From Comamonas sp. SCN 65-56 (GTDB lineage: Bacteria; Pseudomonadota; Gammaproteobacteria; Burkholderiales; Burkholderiaceae_C): 64,000 nt of DNA. The position numbers and the translations under genes were made by a program. The notes below the pieces were generated by a model, which was not told where the DNA came from, did not search any database, and worked only from the letters and a program-made list of their open reading frames with translations. Location of the stretch: contig NZ_MEDS01000018.1 in the NCBI RefSeq assembly GCF_001724135.1, positions 44,666 through 108,665 of the forward strand. The letters run 5' to 3'. Positions 32,841 to 41,276 of this stretch are shown here, one piece after another. Every line of letters begins with the position of its first letter. Position 1 is the stretch's first letter.

Positions 32841-33841
32841 GGCAGTTTCAGCTCCGTATCGCGCGCAAACGGCCATTTGCGGTTGATCTCGTTGATCAGC
32901 CCCTCGACCTTGCGCAGATTGGCCTCGACCTCGGCACGCAGGCCCGCAAGATCGGTCGTCGCCTCGCTCGCGTTCTTGCCGATCGCCTGCGCCTGGGCCA
33001 GCACCCCGTCCACCTTGGCCAGGGTCTGGCGCGCGTCCTGGAGCAGCAGGCTGGTCTGCGCGACGCTCTGGCGCACCTCGGGCAACAGGCCGCCCTCATT
33101 GTCGCTGCCAAATATCTGCCGATCGGCTTTTGCGCCCAGGCCGTCCAGCCGTGCCACCAGCGCCGCGCTCTGGCGCATGAGCTGCGTCGCCTGCGCCAGC
33201 AACTCGGGCAGCTGGCGCGCGTCCGCGCCCTCGCCCATCAGCACGCCCATGGCGCCGCCGGGCGCATTCAGGCGCTCGGCCAGTCGCCGCACTTCGGCCA
33301 GGGTCTGCGCCAGCTCCGAACCTTGCGCGGTGATCTGATTGAGGTTGTCCAGCAGCGTTCGCGCGCTGCTCATGATGGCTGGAATCTCCGCCCCGACATC
33401 GCCGCGAATCACCGGCCGCTCAGCCCCATCGGGCAGCGGCGGATCGGCCAGCACGCCGCTGTAGGCGCGGATGGCGGCACCGCCCATCAGCCCGCCGACC
33501 AGCGTGAACACGCTGGACTCGCGCAGCCAGTGGGCCTCGCGGCGCGCCACGTCCACCGCGATATGCACCTTGCCGTCCTCGGCCAGCGCGATGGAGCGCA
33601 CCCGCCCTATGGGAAAGCCCGAAAACGTCATGTCCATGCCCACCGTCACGCCTTCGGAGTCGTCGGCCAGCAGCACCAGGCGCTGGGTCTCCTCGAACGC
33701 GCCGCGTGCATACAGCAGATAGAGCACCGAACCGGCGATCAACAGGCCGGTGAACAGCAACAGCAGCGTCGCCTTCAGGCGCAGATGCGCCACCGGGGGC
33801 TGCGCCGGCTCATCCGGCAAAAGGTGTGAAGCGTCGTTCAT
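32837..33841 (-). CDS. MCE (MlaD-type) family protein
   Basis: A 334-residue protein with one N-terminal membrane anchor (LKATLLLLFTGLLIAGSVLYLLY, residues about 22-45), one MCE domain (FSGFPIGRVRSIAL, VFTLVGGLMGGAAIRAYSG) and a long helical tail (ARTLLDNLNQITAQ, LAEVRRLAERLN). MCE proteins form periplasmic rings that carry phospholipids or other lipids. It starts one base before the permease stop, so they are coupled. It is likely the shuttle part of an Mla-like ABC system. Confidence 0.9.
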   Translation of the reverse strand: MNDASHLLPDEPAQPPVAHLRLKATLLLLFTGLLIAGSVLYLLYARGAFEETQRLVLLADDSEGVTVGMDMTFSGFPIGRVRSIALAEDGKVHIAVDVARREAHWLRESSVFTLVGGLMGGAAIRAYSGVLADPPLPDGAERPVIRGDVGAEIPAIMSSARTLLDNLNQITAQGSELAQTLAEVRRLAERLNAPGGAMGVLMGEGADARQLPELLAQATQLMRQSAALVARLDGLGAKADRQIFGSDNEGGLLPEVRQSVAQTSLLLQDARQTLAKVDGVLAQAQAIGKNASEATTDLAGLRAEVEANLRKVEGLINEINRKWPFARDTELKLP

Positions 33842-34629
33842 CAGTAATAGTTGCCCACGAGCGAGATCACCTCGATCAGCAGCAGCACCGCAAACATGCG
33901 CGCCAAGCCACCCAGCCCGGCACTGCCGCGTCGCGCCGATTCTGCCGCGTACAAGCCGCTGGCCATGGGAATCAGCGCCACCGCCAGGCTGAACAGCAGG
34001 GTCTTGGCGACAAATACCAGCGTAATCTGCGGCGTGAAAATCTGCCCGAACTGGCGCGTATAGCTCGCCAGTCCGGCCAGATTGGCACCATACACGCCGA
34101 TGTAAGCCATCACCAGCGCCACCGCGCAGGAGAGCGCCGCCAGGGTAACGCTGGCATGCAGCCCGGCGACAACCCGCGGCAACGCCTCCGCGCGCACCAG
34201 CGCCACGCCCTGCACGCCGCCCGAGCCACGCAGGCGCGCCAGCTGCGAGCCGCTGGGTATCGTGGTGCGCATGGCGACAAACAGCGCCGCCGTGAGGGGA
34301 ACGAGCTCCAGCACCAGCACGCGCACCACCATCTCCAGTGCATAGCGCGTCAGCCCGTAGCTCAGTGCGGTGACGACGACGATGCGCGTGAGCACCAGGC
34401 TGATGAGCGCCGCCAACACGGTGAAGCCCAGCAGAATCGGCAGCGTATCGGTGACGAGCTGGCGCGCCAGCCGCTCACGCGCCGAGCGCCCCCAGCTGGA
34501 GGGCGAGAGCAGCAGCACCAGCACCAGCGCGCCCAGATCCAGGATGCGCCACCAGGCCAGCAGCCGCGCGCGCGCACCGCGCCACAGGCGCTCAAACCAG
34601 GGGGTCCCCCTCACTGCAGGTGCGTGCAT
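33841..34629 (-). CDS. MlaE-type ABC transporter permease
   Basis: A 262-residue inner-membrane permease with five or six hydrophobic segments and the MlaE family core (VPLTAALFVAMRTTIPSGSQLA, VALVMAYIGVYGAN). It is first in a three-gene operon with an MCE protein and a lipoprotein. The usual ATPase (MlaF-type) gene is not present in the operon or elsewhere in this window. Its promoter side contains two repeats. Confidence 0.88.
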   Translation of the reverse strand: MHAPAVRGTPWFERLWRGARARLLAWWRILDLGALVLVLLLSPSSWGRSARERLARQLVTDTLPILLGFTVLAALISLVLTRIVVVTALSYGLTRYALEMVVRVLVLELVPLTAALFVAMRTTIPSGSQLARLRGSGGVQGVALVRAEALPRVVAGLHASVTLAALSCAVALVMAYIGVYGANLAGLASYTRQFGQIFTPQITLVFVAKTLLFSLAVALIPMASGLYAAESARRGSAGLGGLARMFAVLLLIEVISLVGNYY

Positions 34630-34656
34630 GCGGCCATCATACGCAAAGCCGGAATG

Positions 34657-34722
34657 ACCATCAAAAAGCCATCCAGCGCTTTACCACATTGCGTTGGCAA
34701 CTATGGTTCTGATAGTTTTCCG
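34657..34722 (-). repeat. TTTGATAGCT-family short dispersed repeat, copy 4
   Basis: The reverse strand reads CATAGTTGCCAACGCAATG, then TGGTAAAGCGCTGGATGGC and TTTTTGATGG. The head is altered (TAGTTG) but the CCAACGCA, AGCGCTGG and GGCTTTTT parts match other copies. Confidence 0.55.
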
Positions 34723-34743
34723 GATGCAGCGATCCGCCTTGCC

Positions 34744-34909
34744 TCAGAGCTTGAGAGGAAATTGCCCGTACCCGAAAGGCGCGTCAAAACGCTGCCCATC
34801 TAGGCGCAAAGCGCAGTCATGGCGCGGGCCATGGCGAGCATTTGCAACGAAGAGGGGCGGTGTTTTGGCGTGCAGGGCGGGCATGGGGGATTGCCTCTCA
34901 AGCTCTCAG
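34744..34909 (-). repeat. Inverted-repeat element, family I, copy 2
   Basis: About 166 bases with ends TCAGAGCTTGAGAGG and CCTCTCAAGCTCTCAG. It is the reverse-orientation relative of the element at 9008-9153 and shares the CCCATGCCCGCCCTGC block and the GAGAGGAAATTGCCCGT end. Its right edge supplies the TGA of the MerR-type regulator gene (34906-34908). It is some 20 bases longer than copy 1. Confidence 0.85.
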
Positions 34910-35364
34910 ACATGGCGTCGCCCCGCGGTGGCAGGCGCGGGCACGGGCTGCGCATCGGCCTGCGCGTGCAGTGCTTCGATCACATGGCATTGCGCGCCGG
35001 TGCCGTCGCAGCGGTTGCGCAGGTCCAGCAGCGCCTGCTCCAGCGTGCGCAGCTCCGTCAGGCGGGTACGCACATGGCGCAGGTGCTCGTCCAGCGTGGC
35101 ACAGGCCGCATGGTCGGCGCCCGCGCCGTGCACATCCAGCGCCAGCAAGCTGCGCACCTCGTCCAGCGACATGTCCATCGCCCGGCACAGGCGCACGAAG
35201 CGCAGCCGGTGGACCTCCGCGTCACTATAGAAGCGATAGCCGTTGGCGCCGCGTACGCCCGCCGCCAGCAGCCCTTCCTTCTCGTAATAGCGGATGTTGG
35301 CAGCCGACACACCCGACAGGCGCGCCGCTTCGCCGATGCGGTGGTGGGGGTTTTGCGCGCTCAT
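34906..35364 (-). CDS. cadR: MerR-family metal-responsive regulator (CadR/PbrR type)
   Basis: A 152-residue regulator with an N-terminal winged helix (HRIGEAARLSGVSAANIRYYEKEGLL) shown by IGEAARLSGV and IRYYEKEGLL, a dimerisation coiled coil and the three-cysteine pattern of the Cd/Pb/Zn branch: AACATLDEH, then RCDGTGAQC. The ATG at 35364 sits within the shared divergent promoter region. It should repress and, with metal, activate the P-type ATPase gene opposite. The stop codon lies inside an inverted-repeat element. The exact metal cannot be assigned. Confidence 0.88.
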   Translation of the reverse strand: MSAQNPHHRIGEAARLSGVSAANIRYYEKEGLLAAGVRGANGYRFYSDAEVHRLRFVRLCRAMDMSLDEVRSLLALDVHGAGADHAACATLDEHLRHVRTRLTELRTLEQALLDLRNRCDGTGAQCHVIEALHAQADAQPVPAPATAGRRHV

Positions 35365-35366
35365 GC

Positions 35367-35397
35367 TTGACCTTGGAGTGACTTCAAGGTTTCCAAT
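35367..35397 (+). promoter_or_regulatory. MerR-type promoter/operator for the metal ATPase
   Basis: TTGACC (-35, 35367-35372) and TCCAAT (-10, 35392-35397) are 19 bases apart, the long spacing of MerR-activated promoters. The spacer carries the dyad ACCTTGGAGTGACTTCAAGG plus T (35370-35390). Transcription would begin about at the ATPase ATG (35404), so the mRNA may be leaderless. Confidence 0.85.
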
Positions 35398-35403
35398 CAT
35401 CGC

Positions 35404-37428
35404 ATGAACCACGCAAGCCACGCCCATCCGCACGGCCACACGGGTGACCACGATCACCAGCACGACCACGCCTCAGTAGACGCCCCACCGGCCAGCGCCT
35501 GCGCTTCCTGCGAGAGCCATGGTGATCACGATCACGGCGGGCATGACCACGGCCTGCTGCCCAACTGGCCGCGCATCGCCCTGGCGCTGGCCTTCGCCGC
35601 CGGCGCGGAGCTGGCGCACGCCTTTGCCCAGCCCTGGCCGGGCATGGCGCTGGCCGTGGTGGCCATCGCCCTCTCCGGCCTGGGCGTGTACCGCGCGGGC
35701 ATCAAGGACCTGCTGGCCCTGCGCCTGGGCATCAGCGCGCTTATGACGGTGGCTGTCACCGGCGCAGTGCTGATCGGCCAGTGGCCCGAGGCGGCGATGG
35801 TGATGGCGCTGTACGTGGCCGCCGAGCGCATAGAGCACGGCGCGATGGACAAGGCGCGCAACGCCATCCGCGGCCTGCTGGACCTTGCGCCCGAGATGGC
35901 TGACGTGCTGCAGGCCGATGGCAGCGTGCAGCGCCAGAGCGCCGCGCAGGTGCCGCTGGGCGCGCTGCTGCGCATCACCCCTGGTGCGCGCGTGCCGCTG
36001 GACGGCACGGTGACGCAGGGCGCCAGCAGCGTGAACCAGGCGCCCATCACCGGCGAGAGCCAACCGGCCGACAAGGCCGTGGGCGACCCGCTCTACGCCG
36101 GCAGCGTGAACCAGCAGGGCGGACTGCAGATGCGCGTCACCGCCGCCGCCAGCAGCACCCTGCTGGCGCGCATCGTGCACGTGGTGGAGCAGGCGCAGGC
36201 CAGCCGCGCGCCGACGCAGCGCTTCGTCGACCGCTTTGCCGCCGTCTACACGCCCATCGTCTTCGCCCTCGCCCTGCTGCTGGCCGTTGCCGCGCCACTC
36301 TTCATGGGCTGGACCTGGCAGCATGCCGTGTACGAAGCACTGGCGCTGCTGGTCATCGCCTGCCCATGCGCGCTGGTGATTTCGACGCCGGTCACGGTGG
36401 TCAGCGCACTGACCGCCGCCGCCCGGCGCGGCATCCTGATCAAGGGCGGCAGCGCGCTGGAGGGTGCGCGCAGCCTGCGCGCCATCGCGCTCGACAAAAC
36501 CGGCACGCTCACCACCGGCGAGCCGACCCTGGTGCACTGGCAGGCGCTGGCAGGCAGCACGCCCGAGCGCGCTGCGCTGCTGGCGGCGAGCCTGGCCGGC
36601 CGCTCGGACCACCCCGTCTCGCGCGCCATCGTCCAAGGCCTGGAGGGCTCAACACAGGGCCAGCCGCTGGAGGCGCAGGATTTCAACGCGCTGCCCGGGC
36701 GTGGCGTGCAGGCCATCCTGGAGGGCGAATCCTGGGCGCTGGGCAACACCCGCCTGGCACGCGAGCGCGGCCTGCTCGACGAGCCGCTCACCACGCTGCT
36801 GTCCGAGCATGAGCAGCAGGGCCGCACGCTCACGCTGCTGCTGAACGCCACGGGCGTGCACGGCCTGTTCGCGGTCGCCGACCCGCTGCGCGAACACGCG
36901 GCCGAGGCGATCGAGCGCCTCAAGGCACTCGGCATTCATCCCGTGGTGCTCAGCGGCGACAACGCCGCCACCGTGCAGGCCATCGCCGCGCAGGCCGGCA
37001 TCGGCGACGCCCGCGGCAACCTGCTGCCCGAGGACAAGCTCACCGCGCTGGCCGAACTGCAAGCGCGGCGCGGCGCCACCGCGATGACCGGCGACGGCAT
37101 CAACGATGCCCCGGCCCTGGCCGCTGCCGACCTGGGCTTTGCCATGGGCGGCCAGCACGCCACCGGCATGGCGATGGAAACCGCCGGCGTGGTGCTGATG
37201 AACGATGACCTGCGCCGCGTGGCCGATACGGTGGCGCTGTCGCGCCGCGCACACCGCGTGTTGTGGCAGAACATCAGCGCCGCGCTGCTGGTCAAGGCAG
37301 CGTTCTGCCTGCTGGCGGTGATGGGCATCGCCACCATGTGGATGGCCGTGGCTGCCGACATGGGCGTGAGCCTGCTGGTGATTGCCAATGGCCTCAGGCT
37401 GCGGCGCGCGGGAACCTCGGACGGATGA
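35404..37428 (+). CDS. cadA: P1B-type heavy-metal translocating ATPase (Zn/Cd/Pb export)
   Basis: A 674-residue metal pump. The N-terminal 50 residues are a His/Asp-rich tail with an ASCES-type cysteine pair (CASC) in place of the usual ferredoxin-like metal-binding domain. Then come membrane helices, the actuator TGES motif (ITGESQPADK), the ion-site CPC in ACPCALVIS, DKTGTLTTGEP with the phosphorylated Asp, SDHPVS and GDGINDAPAL. The class fits Zn/Cd/Pb exporters. It is divergent from a MerR-type regulator and is followed by a DUF411 protein. Confidence 0.94.
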   Translation: MNHASHAHPHGHTGDHDHQHDHASVDAPPASACASCESHGDHDHGGHDHGLLPNWPRIALALAFAAGAELAHAFAQPWPGMALAVVAIALSGLGVYRAGIKDLLALRLGISALMTVAVTGAVLIGQWPEAAMVMALYVAAERIEHGAMDKARNAIRGLLDLAPEMADVLQADGSVQRQSAAQVPLGALLRITPGARVPLDGTVTQGASSVNQAPITGESQPADKAVGDPLYAGSVNQQGGLQMRVTAAASSTLLARIVHVVEQAQASRAPTQRFVDRFAAVYTPIVFALALLLAVAAPLFMGWTWQHAVYEALALLVIACPCALVISTPVTVVSALTAAARRGILIKGGSALEGARSLRAIALDKTGTLTTGEPTLVHWQALAGSTPERAALLAASLAGRSDHPVSRAIVQGLEGSTQGQPLEAQDFNALPGRGVQAILEGESWALGNTRLARERGLLDEPLTTLLSEHEQQGRTLTLLLNATGVHGLFAVADPLREHAAEAIERLKALGIHPVVLSGDNAATVQAIAAQAGIGDARGNLLPEDKLTALAELQARRGATAMTGDGINDAPALAAADLGFAMGGQHATGMAMETAGVVLMNDDLRRVADTVALSRRAHRVLWQNISAALLVKAAFCLLAVMGIATMWMAVAADMGVSLLVIANGLRLRRAGTSDG

Positions 37429-37469
37429 ATCGCCACCAACAACGACCATGCGCCAGAGATGCTGGCTAA

Positions 37470-37516
37470 TTTGATAGCTTCTTGCGCTTGCATGGCAAGC
37501 GCAAACCCCGATTTTG
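37470..37516 (+). repeat. TTTGATAGCT-family short dispersed repeat, copy 5
   Basis: Reads TTTGATAGCTTCTTGCGCTT, then GCATGGCAAGCGCAAACC and CCGATTTTGA. The GCGCTTGC...GCAAGCGC dyad is well preserved. It ends just before the ribosome-binding site of the DUF411 gene. Confidence 0.75.
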
Positions 37517-37528
37517 AGGATGGAAAAC

Positions 37529-38017
37529 ATGCCTGCTGCCAAACCCCTCACCCGCCGCCACTGGCTGGCTGCTCTGGCCGCAGGCAGCCTCGCTCTGCCC
37601 GCCTGGGCCGCCAGCCCTGGGCGCACCCAGGTGGAACTCTGGAAAGACCCCAGCTGCGGCTGCTGCAAGGACTGGATGGCGCACATGCAGCAGCATGGCT
37701 TTGACTTCACGGTGCACGAGGTAGGCAACAACGGTGCCCGCGCACGGCTGGGGCTGCCGCGCGCGCTGGGCTCGTGCCACACGGCATTGGTGGGCGGCTA
37801 TGTGATCGAGGGCCATGTACCCGCAAGCGACGTGCAGCGCCTGCTGAAGGAAAAGCCGCGCGCACTGGGGCTTGCGGTGCCGGGCATGCCGGTGGGCAGC
37901 CCGGGCATGGACGGTCCGGAGTACCAGGGCCGCAAGGATGCCTACGAGGTGTTGCTGGTCACGCCCGCGATGAAGCGCGGCGAGGTGGCGACGCAAGTGT
38001 TTGCCAGCTACCGCTGA
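37529..38017 (+). CDS. DUF411 periplasmic metal-binding protein
   Basis: A 162-residue protein with a probable Tat signal (TRRHWLAALAAGSLALPAWA) and the DUF411 core: VELWKDPSCGCCKDWMAHM, LGSCHTALVGGYVIEGHVPA. The CGCC and SCHT motifs probably bind metal, often copper, in the periplasm. The ATG at 37529 has GAGG upstream; an ATG nine bases earlier is possible. It follows the metal ATPase gene, with a dispersed repeat between. Confidence 0.88.
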   Translation: MPAAKPLTRRHWLAALAAGSLALPAWAASPGRTQVELWKDPSCGCCKDWMAHMQQHGFDFTVHEVGNNGARARLGLPRALGSCHTALVGGYVIEGHVPASDVQRLLKEKPRALGLAVPGMPVGSPGMDGPEYQGRKDAYEVLLVTPAMKRGEVATQVFASYR

Positions 38018-38038
38018 ACGCCGCGCACCGCACCACGC

Positions 38039-40735
38039 TTACAGCGGGTGCACCACCAGCTTGAATTCCGGCTCGTCCTCGCAGGGGCGGATTTCGAAGC
38101 CGATGCGCCGCATCAGCTTGAGCATGCGCACGTTGCCCGCAAGCACCAGGCCCTGCATTTCCGACAGCCCGCGGTCGCGCGCCACATCCATGATGGCGAG
38201 CATCAGCCGCCCGCCCACGCCGCGGTTGGCGAAGTCGTCGGCCACGGTCAGCGCGAATTCGCAGCTGGTGTGGTCCGGGTTGGCCACGTAGCGCGAGACG
38301 CCGATGACGCGCTCGCTCTGGCTGGCGTTGCCGTGCTCGTCCACCACGGTCTCGCGGTGCACCGCCGCCAGCGCCATTTCGCGGTCGTAATCGATCAGCG
38401 TGAAGCGCGCGAGCATGGTGTCGGGCAGCTCCGACAGCGGCGAGACAAAGCGGAAATACCGGCTTTCCGAAGAGAGCTCGCGCACCAACTGCTGCAGCAT
38501 CTGCCCGTCGTCGGGCCGGATCGGGCGCACCAGGAACTCCCCGCCGCCCTGCAGCGGCCAGACCTGCTCGTAGCGCTCCGGGTAGGGCATGATCGCCAGG
38601 TGCCCGTAGTAGCTGCCGCCCTTGCCATCGCTGCTGCTCGCCGCCTCGTGCACCACGATGCGCGCATCCACCGCCACCGCGCCGTTTTCGTCGGTGATGA
38701 TGGGGTTGATGTCCATCTCGCGCAGCTGTGGCAGCGCGCAGACCATTTCCGACACGCGCAGCAGGATGTGCTCCAGCACCTCCTTGTGCACCGCGGCCGC
38801 ACCGTGCCATTCACCCAGGGTCTCGGCCACGCGCGATCGGCTGATGAGGCGGCGCGCCAGAAACTGGTTGAGCGGCGGCAGCTCCATTGCCCGATCGCGG
38901 ATCAGCTCGATCATCGTGCCGCCCGCGCCAAAGGAGATCACCGGGCCAAAGGGTTCGTCCGTCACCAGGCCGATGCAGACCTCGCGCCCGCGGCGCACCT
39001 TGGCCATCTTCTGCACCGTCACGCCGTTGATGCGTGCCTTGGGCTGCAACCGCGCCACGCGCTGCACCATCTCTTCATAGGCATCGCGCGCCGCGGCGCC
39101 ACTGTGCACGTTGAGCACCACGCCACCCACATCGGACTTGTGCGTGATGTCCGGCGAATCGATCTTGAGCGCCACCGGAAAGCCGATCTGCGTGGCAATC
39201 ATCATCGCCTCGCGGCTGCTCCTGGCCAGCAGCGTGTTGGTGACAGGAATCTGGAACGCGGCGAGCAGCGTTTTTGATTCCATCTCGGTCAGGATGTGGC
39301 GGCGCTCGGCCAGCACGCTTTCGATCACCAGACGCGCACCCTCGATATCGGGCTTGCCCATGCCGGTCAGCGGTGGCGGCGTCTGCTGCAGCAGTTGCTG
39401 ATTCTGGTGGAACGAGGAAATATTGCCGAACGCTCCCACCGCCGATTCAGGTGTGCGAAAGGTCGGAATCTGGGCAGTGCGCAGCAGCTCGCGCGCGGGC
39501 AGCACCGAAGCATCGCCCAGCCAGCTGGTAAGCACCGGCTTGTTCGCTTTTTGCCGCGCATCGACCACCGCCTGCGCCACTGCCGCAGCGTCGCCAGCCA
39601 GCTTGGGCGAATACAGCACCAGCACACCATCGACCCCGCGATCCTGAAAGGCGGCATCCAGCGCCAGTGCGTAATGCGCCGGCGTGGCCTCCTCCGAAAG
39701 ATCCACCAGATCGGACAGCGTGGCCAGCGACGGCAGCTGCGGCGCCAGCGCCTGCACGCTGGCTTCGGACAGCTGCGCCAGGTCGATGCCGATCTCGTTG
39801 GCCCAATCTGCCGCCAGCACGCCGGGGCCACCGCCATTGGTGACCACGCACAGACGGTTGCCCACCGGCCGATAGCGCGACGCCAGGCATTTGACGGCAG
39901 AAAACAGCGCCACGAAAGAGCGCACGCGCACCGCGCCGGCTCGGCGCAGCACGGTATCGAACACCTCATCACTGCCGACGATGGCGCCACTGTGCGTCTG
40001 CGCGGCGGCATTGCCCGCGGGCTTGCGCCCTGCCTTGAGCACCACCACCGGCTTGGCGAACGCCGCCGTACGCAGCGCACTCATGAAGCCGCGCGCGTTC
40101 TGTATGCCTTCCATGTACACCGCAATGCTGTGCGTGTGCGAATCGTGGGCGAGGAAATCCAGCGCCTCGGCCAGCCCGATGTCGGTATGCGGCCCGACCG
40201 AAATCACGCTGGAAAAACCCACGCCGTTGTTGACCGCCCAGTCCAGCATCGCCGCCGTCAGCGCGCCCGACTGGCAGACCATTCCGAGCGAGCCCTGGCG
40301 TGCCAGCGGCCCCATGGCACTCGCATTGAACTTGAGCAGTGGCCGCTGCAGGCCTATCGAATTGGGTCCGAGCAGGTACAAGCCCTCGCGCCGCGCGATC
40401 TTGCGCCATTGCTGCGCCTGCTGCGCATCCACGCCGCTGGACAGCACCAGCGCACCGCGGCAGCGCGTGCGCCCGGCCAGTGCCAGGGCGGCCGGCACGT
40501 CGGCATCGGGGAGCGCGATCACCGCCAGATCGGCACGTGTTTTCACCAAGTCGGCCAGCGTGCCGCTGGTGTGCACATCCACATAGTGCAGCGTGCCGTC
40601 ATAAGCCTGCGCCCGCAAGGCCTCGTGCAAGGCGCGCGCCTGGGCCGTGAGCTGCTGTGGCGCATTGCGGTCACCCGCAAAGACGAGCACCGACTTCGGC
40701 GAGAACAGCGGCGTGAGGTAGTGTTGTTCCATCAT
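38039..40735 (-). CDS. Protein lysine acetyltransferase, Pat/YfiQ type (NDP-forming acyl-CoA ligase domain plus GNAT)
   Basis: An 898-residue fusion. A CoA-binding and succinyl-CoA-ligase-like part (residues about 1-460: VCQSGALTAAMLDWA, THSGAIVGSDEVFD) is followed by an ATP-grasp-like domain (about 480-700: PVALKIDSPDITHKSDVGG) and a C-terminal GNAT domain (about 730-890: VRPIRPDDGQMLQQLVREL, ANRGVGGRLMLAIMDVARD). Enzymes of this layout acetylate the active-site lysine of acetyl-CoA synthetase and switch it off. The acs gene lies 8 kb away in this window. It converges on the DUF411 gene, only 21 bases apart. Confidence 0.92.
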   Translation of the reverse strand: MMEQHYLTPLFSPKSVLVFAGDRNAPQQLTAQARALHEALRAQAYDGTLHYVDVHTSGTLADLVKTRADLAVIALPDADVPAALALAGRTRCRGALVLSSGVDAQQAQQWRKIARREGLYLLGPNSIGLQRPLLKFNASAMGPLARQGSLGMVCQSGALTAAMLDWAVNNGVGFSSVISVGPHTDIGLAEALDFLAHDSHTHSIAVYMEGIQNARGFMSALRTAAFAKPVVVLKAGRKPAGNAAAQTHSGAIVGSDEVFDTVLRRAGAVRVRSFVALFSAVKCLASRYRPVGNRLCVVTNGGGPGVLAADWANEIGIDLAQLSEASVQALAPQLPSLATLSDLVDLSEEATPAHYALALDAAFQDRGVDGVLVLYSPKLAGDAAAVAQAVVDARQKANKPVLTSWLGDASVLPARELLRTAQIPTFRTPESAVGAFGNISSFHQNQQLLQQTPPPLTGMGKPDIEGARLVIESVLAERRHILTEMESKTLLAAFQIPVTNTLLARSSREAMMIATQIGFPVALKIDSPDITHKSDVGGVVLNVHSGAAARDAYEEMVQRVARLQPKARINGVTVQKMAKVRRGREVCIGLVTDEPFGPVISFGAGGTMIELIRDRAMELPPLNQFLARRLISRSRVAETLGEWHGAAAVHKEVLEHILLRVSEMVCALPQLREMDINPIITDENGAVAVDARIVVHEAASSSDGKGGSYYGHLAIMPYPERYEQVWPLQGGGEFLVRPIRPDDGQMLQQLVRELSSESRYFRFVSPLSELPDTMLARFTLIDYDREMALAAVHRETVVDEHGNASQSERVIGVSRYVANPDHTSCEFALTVADDFANRGVGGRLMLAIMDVARDRGLSEMQGLVLAGNVRMLKLMRRIGFEIRPCEDEPEFKLVVHPL

Positions 40736-40846
40736 GGTGGCAAGCGCGCCGTGCGCATCCCGGCCGATCGGCTGGGCAGTACATGCAGTGCGAACACGAA
40801 AGCCATCGATTGTGCGGAAATTGACAAACCCGAGCAGGGCAGGCTT

Positions 40847-41032
40847 TTACTGCGCGCTGCCGGGCTCCGTGCCCGCCTCCGGTGCCGCGGCCTGCTCCTG
40901 CGCATCCTCGGGGGCGGCATCTGCCTGCGGCTCCGAGCCACGCGTGAGCTTGCGCTGCAGCTTCTCTTCCTTCTTCTTTTTCTTTTCCAGTTCACGCTGG
41001 CGCTTTTCAAACGAATAGTTGGGTTTTGCCAC
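40847..41032 (-). CDS. Small basic/acidic conserved protein, 61 residues
   Basis: Starts at a GTG (41032) behind a strong GGAGAAGGAAA site. The N-terminal half is very basic (AKPNYSFEKRQRELEKKKKK) and predicted helical; the C-terminal half is rich in Ala, Glu and Pro. I recall similar small AKPNYSFEKRQ proteins in Burkholderiales but no known role. The charge split suggests a nucleic-acid or ribosome partner; that is only a guess. Confidence 0.75.
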   Translation of the reverse strand: MAKPNYSFEKRQRELEKKKKKEEKLQRKLTRGSEPQADAAPEDAQEQAAAPEAGTEPGSAQ

Positions 41033-41220
41033 GGGTTTCCTTCTCCATATTCCAAAACGGCCGCGCCCGCCTGCCGCATTGCAGCGCGGTCTGGCAAGGC
41101 TTGACGTGGCCCCATTGTCCCCGGGAAACCGCCGGCGCTCGCGCGCCGTTGACCGCAAGCGCCATGCGCGGCCGGTCGGCAGCGCACAACGGGCGGCATC
41201 GCTGCCACTTGAATCCAAGA

Positions 41221-41276
41221 TGAAATATGCCGCCAGCGCTTTTCCAGAAAGCGATGACAGCTATGGTTTGTGAAGC
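41221..41276 (-). repeat. TTTGATAGCT-family short dispersed repeat, copy 6
   Basis: The reverse strand reads CATAGCTGTCATCGCTTTCT, then GGAAAAGCGCTGGCGGCA and TATTTCA. The CGCTTT...AAGCG dyad is present. It lies directly downstream of the acyl-CoA ligase stop. Confidence 0.6.
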
